From positions 1 to 64,000 of the forward strand of contig NZ_JACJRE010000013.1 in the NCBI RefSeq assembly GCF_014697075.1: DNA of 64,000 nt, given 5' to 3'. This document shows positions 62,178 through 64,000 of this stretch, piece after piece (position 1 is the first letter of the stretch; each line of letters opens with the position of its first letter). A program made the position numbers and the translations under genes. The DNA is from Tolypothrix sp. FACHB-123 (GTDB lineage Bacteria > Cyanobacteriota > Cyanobacteriia > Cyanobacteriales > Nostocaceae). The notes beneath the pieces are model-generated. The model did not search any database. It had not been told where the DNA came from and saw only the letters and a program-made list of their open reading frames with translations.

Positions 62178-64000
62178 CTAATTTGACAGTTGCATATCAG
62201 ATGTTTCTTCTAATTCCTCTAATTCTTCTATGAGAATTTCTTCAATTACTAAGGCGAATTCGGCAATAGTAGGAGCTTCAAACAACAGGCGTACTGGTAA
62301 ATCGATTTGAAAAATTGTGCGAAGTTGAGAAATTAAGACCGTTCCTGTTAGTGAATCTCCGCCTAATGCAAAGAAGCTGTCATGAATACCTATTTGTTCC
62401 ATACCCAGAAATTCTTGATAAACTTCAACCAGTTTTTGCTCTAACTCGTTAGTAGGAGGAGCATAGGCATTTTTTAATTTTGGTCGGGAATGATGAGTAG
62501 TTAAATTAGTTTGGGTAACAGTATTTTTATCAGTAAATGCGGCTGAGGCAGTCGCCTGAGCTAAGATTATATGGTCTGTAAAAGGTGCAAATTCTGAAAA
62601 CGCTATCATCTTTTCAAAACCATGATATTTGAGTTCTTGTTCCCATTTTTTTTGAGATAAAAAGGGATTGCACATATTACGATCGCCTTGTGCATCTTCT
62701 ATCGGATTCATCAGCAGCGCGTCAATAAACTCAAACTCTAGCCTGGGTTGAGTTGTTTCCCAAAGTAGTAGTAAACCCCCAGGTGCAAGTAAAGAACGAA
62801 GCCGTTCGAGAGTCTCTCCAATATTTTTAGAAACGTGTAGCACTTGAAAAGCCACGATGACATCAAAACTGTAACTTGAATATCCCTGTTCTTGTGGCGA
62901 TCGCTCAATATCTAATAACTCATATTCCACAAATGAATAATCGCTAAATTTCTTTTTGGCTGTATTCAAAAAGAAGCTACCCACATCGGTAAAAGTATAT
63001 TTTGTTCTCTGGGGTGGCAGCATAGGTAATAATTCTGCTGTACCTGTACCAGTTCCACCACCAATTTCCAAAATTCTCAAATTTATATCTGATGGTAATA
63101 CGTTTAGAGCTTGTTCTAAACATACCCGCATGATGGAGTTATAGTACAAATCTTCAGGTAATTGTTGAACTGAAAATTCTCCTTCTTTTAATAATGTGGA
63201 AACATGAAACTCTAATGGTTCTTTTTCCCCAGTTAGTAACGCCACCATATTTTCACCATAGAGTTGTAATAGCTCTATTGGTTGTGGTGTGTCTCTCCAT
63301 TTGGCTTTAACTTCTATCAATAACTGGTTAACAAACTCGGCGGAAATTGGTGATAAATTGCTAAATAATTCCTGTTCTTGATTTAACTTACCTTGTTCTA
63401 CCAATATTTTCAGCCATCGGTTTAATAATTCTTTGTAGGGAGGAATAATCTTAGATTCTGCAAACAATTCCTCTAACGAATACTTGCGATCGCGATTCTG
63501 GAAAACTCCTAATTGTGATATTGCTAGATGAATATAAGCAATACACAAGCGATCGCACCATTCTCTCTTCTCTTGGAAAATTTGCTCGTCAAAGTTTGCA
63601 ACACTCATACTAGCTTGGCGTTGACCAACTTCTACGAGAGATTGCCAAAGTCTTGATGTAGATTTGGGTTGCGAAGTTATTTCTACAGGTGATAATTTTT
63701 GTGGTTCAATCCAATATCTTTGGCGCTCAAAGGGATAAGTTGGTAAAGGAAGCCGATATCGACGCTCATGGCTATGAAATCCTGTCCAATCAATCTTGAC
63801 CCCCTCTAACCATAGCTGACCTAATGTATTCAAAATAAAAGCAATATCTGATTGTTTCTCATAAACATAGCGCAGGGAAGATAATACTACTAAGTCATCT
63901 CCAGCAATATTATCTAAACATTGCTTTGCTAAACTGCTTAATGCTTGTCCTGCGCCTACTTCCAATAAAATCGGATTGTGTTGTTGCCATAGTTGCTGTA
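62178..64000 (-). CDS. Type I PKS, 3' part: AT end, methyltransferase, ACP (partial)
   Basis: The last about 607 codons of a polyketide synthase gene that continues past the right edge. The edge-proximal part (NPILLEVGAGQALSSLAKQC) is the end of an acyltransferase domain, closed by the usual YRLPLPTYPFERQRYWIE linker. A SAM-dependent methyltransferase follows (SAM site ILEIGGGTGTGTAELLPML, then FDVIVAFQVLHVSKNIGETLERLRSLLAPGGLLLLWETT), then an ACP with Ser in LGGDSLTGT and the ending LVIEEILIEELEELEE. KR, DH and ER domains are not seen between AT and ACP, so the beta-carbonyl should remain. Whether the MT acts on carbon or oxygen is not decidable here; an O-methylation of the beta-enol is possible. 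Confidence 0.9.
   Translation of the reverse strand, partial: QQLWQQHNPILLEVGAGQALSSLAKQCLDNIAGDDLVVLSSLRYVYEKQSDIAFILNTLGQLWLEGVKIDWTGFHSHERRYRLPLPTYPFERQRYWIEPQKLSPVEITSQPKSTSRLWQSLVEVGQRQASMSVANFDEQIFQEKREWCDRLCIAYIHLAISQLGVFQNRDRKYSLEELFAESKIIPPYKELLNRWLKILVEQGKLNQEQELFSNLSPISAEFVNQLLIEVKAKWRDTPQPIELLQLYGENMVALLTGEKEPLEFHVSTLLKEGEFSVQQLPEDLYYNSIMRVCLEQALNVLPSDINLRILEIGGGTGTGTAELLPMLPPQRTKYTFTDVGSFFLNTAKKKFSDYSFVEYELLDIERSPQEQGYSSYSFDVIVAFQVLHVSKNIGETLERLRSLLAPGGLLLLWETTQPRLEFEFIDALLMNPIEDAQGDRNMCNPFLSQKKWEQELKYHGFEKMIAFSEFAPFTDHIILAQATASAAFTDKNTVTQTNLTTHHSRPKLKNAYAPPTNELEQKLVEVYQEFLGMEQIGIHDSFFALGGDSLTGTVLISQLRTIFQIDLPVRLLFEAPTIAEFALVIEEILIEELEELEETSDMQLSN

Overview
The window comes from a cyanobacterium, most likely a filamentous heterocyst-former of the Tolypothrix (Fremyella)/Nostoc/Calothrix kind. 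The evidence is a complete C-phycoerythrin system, bilin reductases, an orange carotenoid protein, many HIP1-type GCGATCGC octamers, and the heptanucleotide tandem repeats typical of Nostocales intergenic DNA.

Positions 1-28 kb form a phycoerythrin island. A minus-strand cpeC-cpeD-cpeS-cpeT-cpeR operon (5783 to 2358) encodes two rod linkers, two bilin lyases and the activator CpeR. Upstream of it lies an L box (6041-6058), the RcaC-binding direct repeat. A cyanobacteriochrome-type histidine kinase and a single-domain response regulator resembling RcaE/RcaF follow (8585-11105). Then comes pcyA, which has its own L box, and further on pebA and pebB, a third CpcS/CpeS-family lyase, cpeF, cpeZ and cpeY, and finally cpeB-cpeA. 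An nblA gene too short for ordinary ORF calling lies just upstream of cpeB (27803-27970). Photoprotection is present as ocp and frp, along with a methyltransferase that may be the phycobiliprotein asparagine methylase. In one place there are pigment synthesis, attachment, assembly, light sensing, quenching and degradation functions for phycoerythrin. Smaller uncharacterised genes (ankyrin, pentapeptide, HEAT-repeat, Uma2, GNAT) and one decayed cpeF-like fragment (21754-21838) sit between them.

Positions 28.4-64 kb are one co-directional minus-strand NRPS/PKS cluster that runs off the right edge. In transcription order it contains: the end of a PKS module (AT-MT-ACP); an fkbK/J/I/H-like cassette for a hydroxy- or methoxymalonyl-ACP extender; a two-module NRPS (basic amino acid, Gly); a free C-like domain; a diaminobutyrate aminotransferase; an NRPS with half a C domain (probably Dab); a free C domain plus a free Fe(II)/2-oxoglutarate hydroxylase; an Asp module; a Thr module ending in C plus a fused hydroxylase; an Asp module ending in a thioester reductase; an aldo/keto reductase; and an MbtH protein.

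The main new reading is that a C + TauD-type hydroxylase + degenerate C ('interface-like') + A(Asp) + T arrangement occurs twice, once with C and hydroxylase as separate genes and once with them fused. Two beta-hydroxyaspartates are therefore predicted. With Dab, Thr, Gly and a polyketide part, this suggests an undescribed siderophore-like lipopeptide or peptide-polyketide released as an aldehyde or alcohol. Product and substrate predictions come from motif reading by eye, not from a database search.
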